Assembly (NCBI GenBank): GCA_021159785.1
Contig: JAGHDU010000067.1
Span: 1-14,577, forward strand
DNA: 14,577 nucleotides
Origin: Staphylothermus sp.
GTDB taxonomy: Archaea > Thermoproteota > Thermoprotei_A > Sulfolobales > Desulfurococcaceae
Direction: 5' to 3'
How positions within the stretch are numbered: position 1 is the stretch's first letter; every line of letters begins with the position of its first letter. The notes under the pieces are model-generated. The model was not told the origin of the DNA and made no database searches. It saw nothing but the letters and a program-made list of their open reading frames with translations. A program made the translations under genes and the position numbers. Positions 14,265 to 14,577 of the stretch are shown here, one piece after another.

Positions 14265-14577
14265 TTAATCACCCTACACATATTAACACAATTAGCAGAA
14301 TATATTGCAAACACATTCTATCACTAATTCCATCATATAATATCAATATCATTTTAAATGTAAGGGAATAAATAAAGTTCAATAAAGATACCTTTTTGAC
14401 AAAATACTTTGAATACTCTATTAACGAAAACGTATTGATTATTAGTGCGACTATCTAACAGTCGTTTTACATAATAATATGCTCCCTTATAAAGAACCCC
14501 ATTAGAGGAGTTAGATCATTCCGACCAAATATTATTCATAATAATATATTAAACAAATGCTTATATTATTCTTGTAA
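14265..14577. other. Gene-free A+T-rich right edge
   Basis: These 313 bases have stops in every frame and no RNA gene that I could recognise. They hold the dipeptidase ribosome-binding site and presumably its promoter, and a small hairpin CGACT-ATCTAAC-AGTCG at 14448-14464. A TTATAAAG stretch near 14489 could be a TATA box of a gene beyond the window. Confidence 0.5.
14267..14274 (-). promoter_or_regulatory. Ribosome-binding site GGGTGATT for the dipeptidase gene
   Basis: On the minus strand GGGTGATT precedes the ATG at 14264 by 2 bases after the motif's final T (core GGTGAT about 4 bases away). It is a strong match to the 16S rRNA 3' end and confirms the start. Confidence 0.75.

Noticed and set aside
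1..14577. CRISPR array or insertion sequence
   Set aside because: No regularly spaced repeats and no transposase or terminal inverted repeats were found anywhere in the window.
3943..14577. C/D box small RNAs in intergenic gaps
   Set aside because: RTGATGA-like boxes appear only inside coding genes (for example near 7128 and 8003), without matching CTGA boxes at suitable distance in the gaps.

Overview
The window looks like a piece of chromosome from a hyperthermophilic crenarchaeon, most likely one of the Desulfurococcales with low G+C such as a Staphylothermus relative. The reasons are the archaeal ribosomal proteins L44e and S27e, a CDP-archaeol synthase for ether lipids, a tRNA-Ser split by a short archaeal intron in the anticodon loop, encoded CCA on all three tRNAs, frequent GTG/TTG starts, and an A+T-rich sequence. 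The genus is inferred, not proven.

Left part (1-3942). A minus-strand operon runs from a RuvC/YqgF-like RNase H-fold protein through a Clp1/GRC3-type polynucleotide 5'-kinase into an unrecognised protein cut by the window edge. Diverging from it on the plus strand are a small RecA-superfamily ATPase (RadA paralogue), an overlapping CDP-archaeol synthase (CarS), and the ribosomal pair L44e-S27e.

Middle part (4025-9410). After tRNA-Leu(UAG) comes a CPA2-type cation/proton antiporter whose reading frame is broken by one -1 shift near 4561, so it appears as two overlapping frames. It is convergent with a short-chain dehydrogenase-like protein that lacks the usual catalytic Tyr and Lys. Next is a three-gene plus-strand operon: an HPr-kinase-like P-loop protein, a short NfeD-like membrane protein and a stomatin/SPFH protein with an 11-residue repeat coiled coil. 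tRNA-Ser(CGA) with a 45-nt intron follows; the convergent PAP2 phosphatase gene has its 3' end inside this tRNA.

Right part (10360-14577). An intact tRNA-Arg(UCG) and a 50-bp copy of its 3' half about 1 kb downstream (47/50 identical) bracket a visibly G+C-richer toxin-antitoxin pair (PIN/VapC toxin and DUF104-type antitoxin). This is the layout expected of a small element integrated at a tRNA gene, or of what is left of one. Beyond it lies a gene-poor zone with one unrecognised membrane protein and traces of decayed coding sequence, including a two-helix membrane protein broken by a one-base shift. A minus-strand M19 dipeptidase and a gene-free A+T-rich edge close the window.

Most genes are conserved housekeeping or membrane functions. 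The best candidates for something unusual are the tRNA-Arg-bracketed toxin-antitoxin island with its TTTCCAG motif cluster, the antiporter frameshift, the HprK-like/NfeD/SPFH operon, and the pairing of an RNA kinase with a RuvC-like nuclease.
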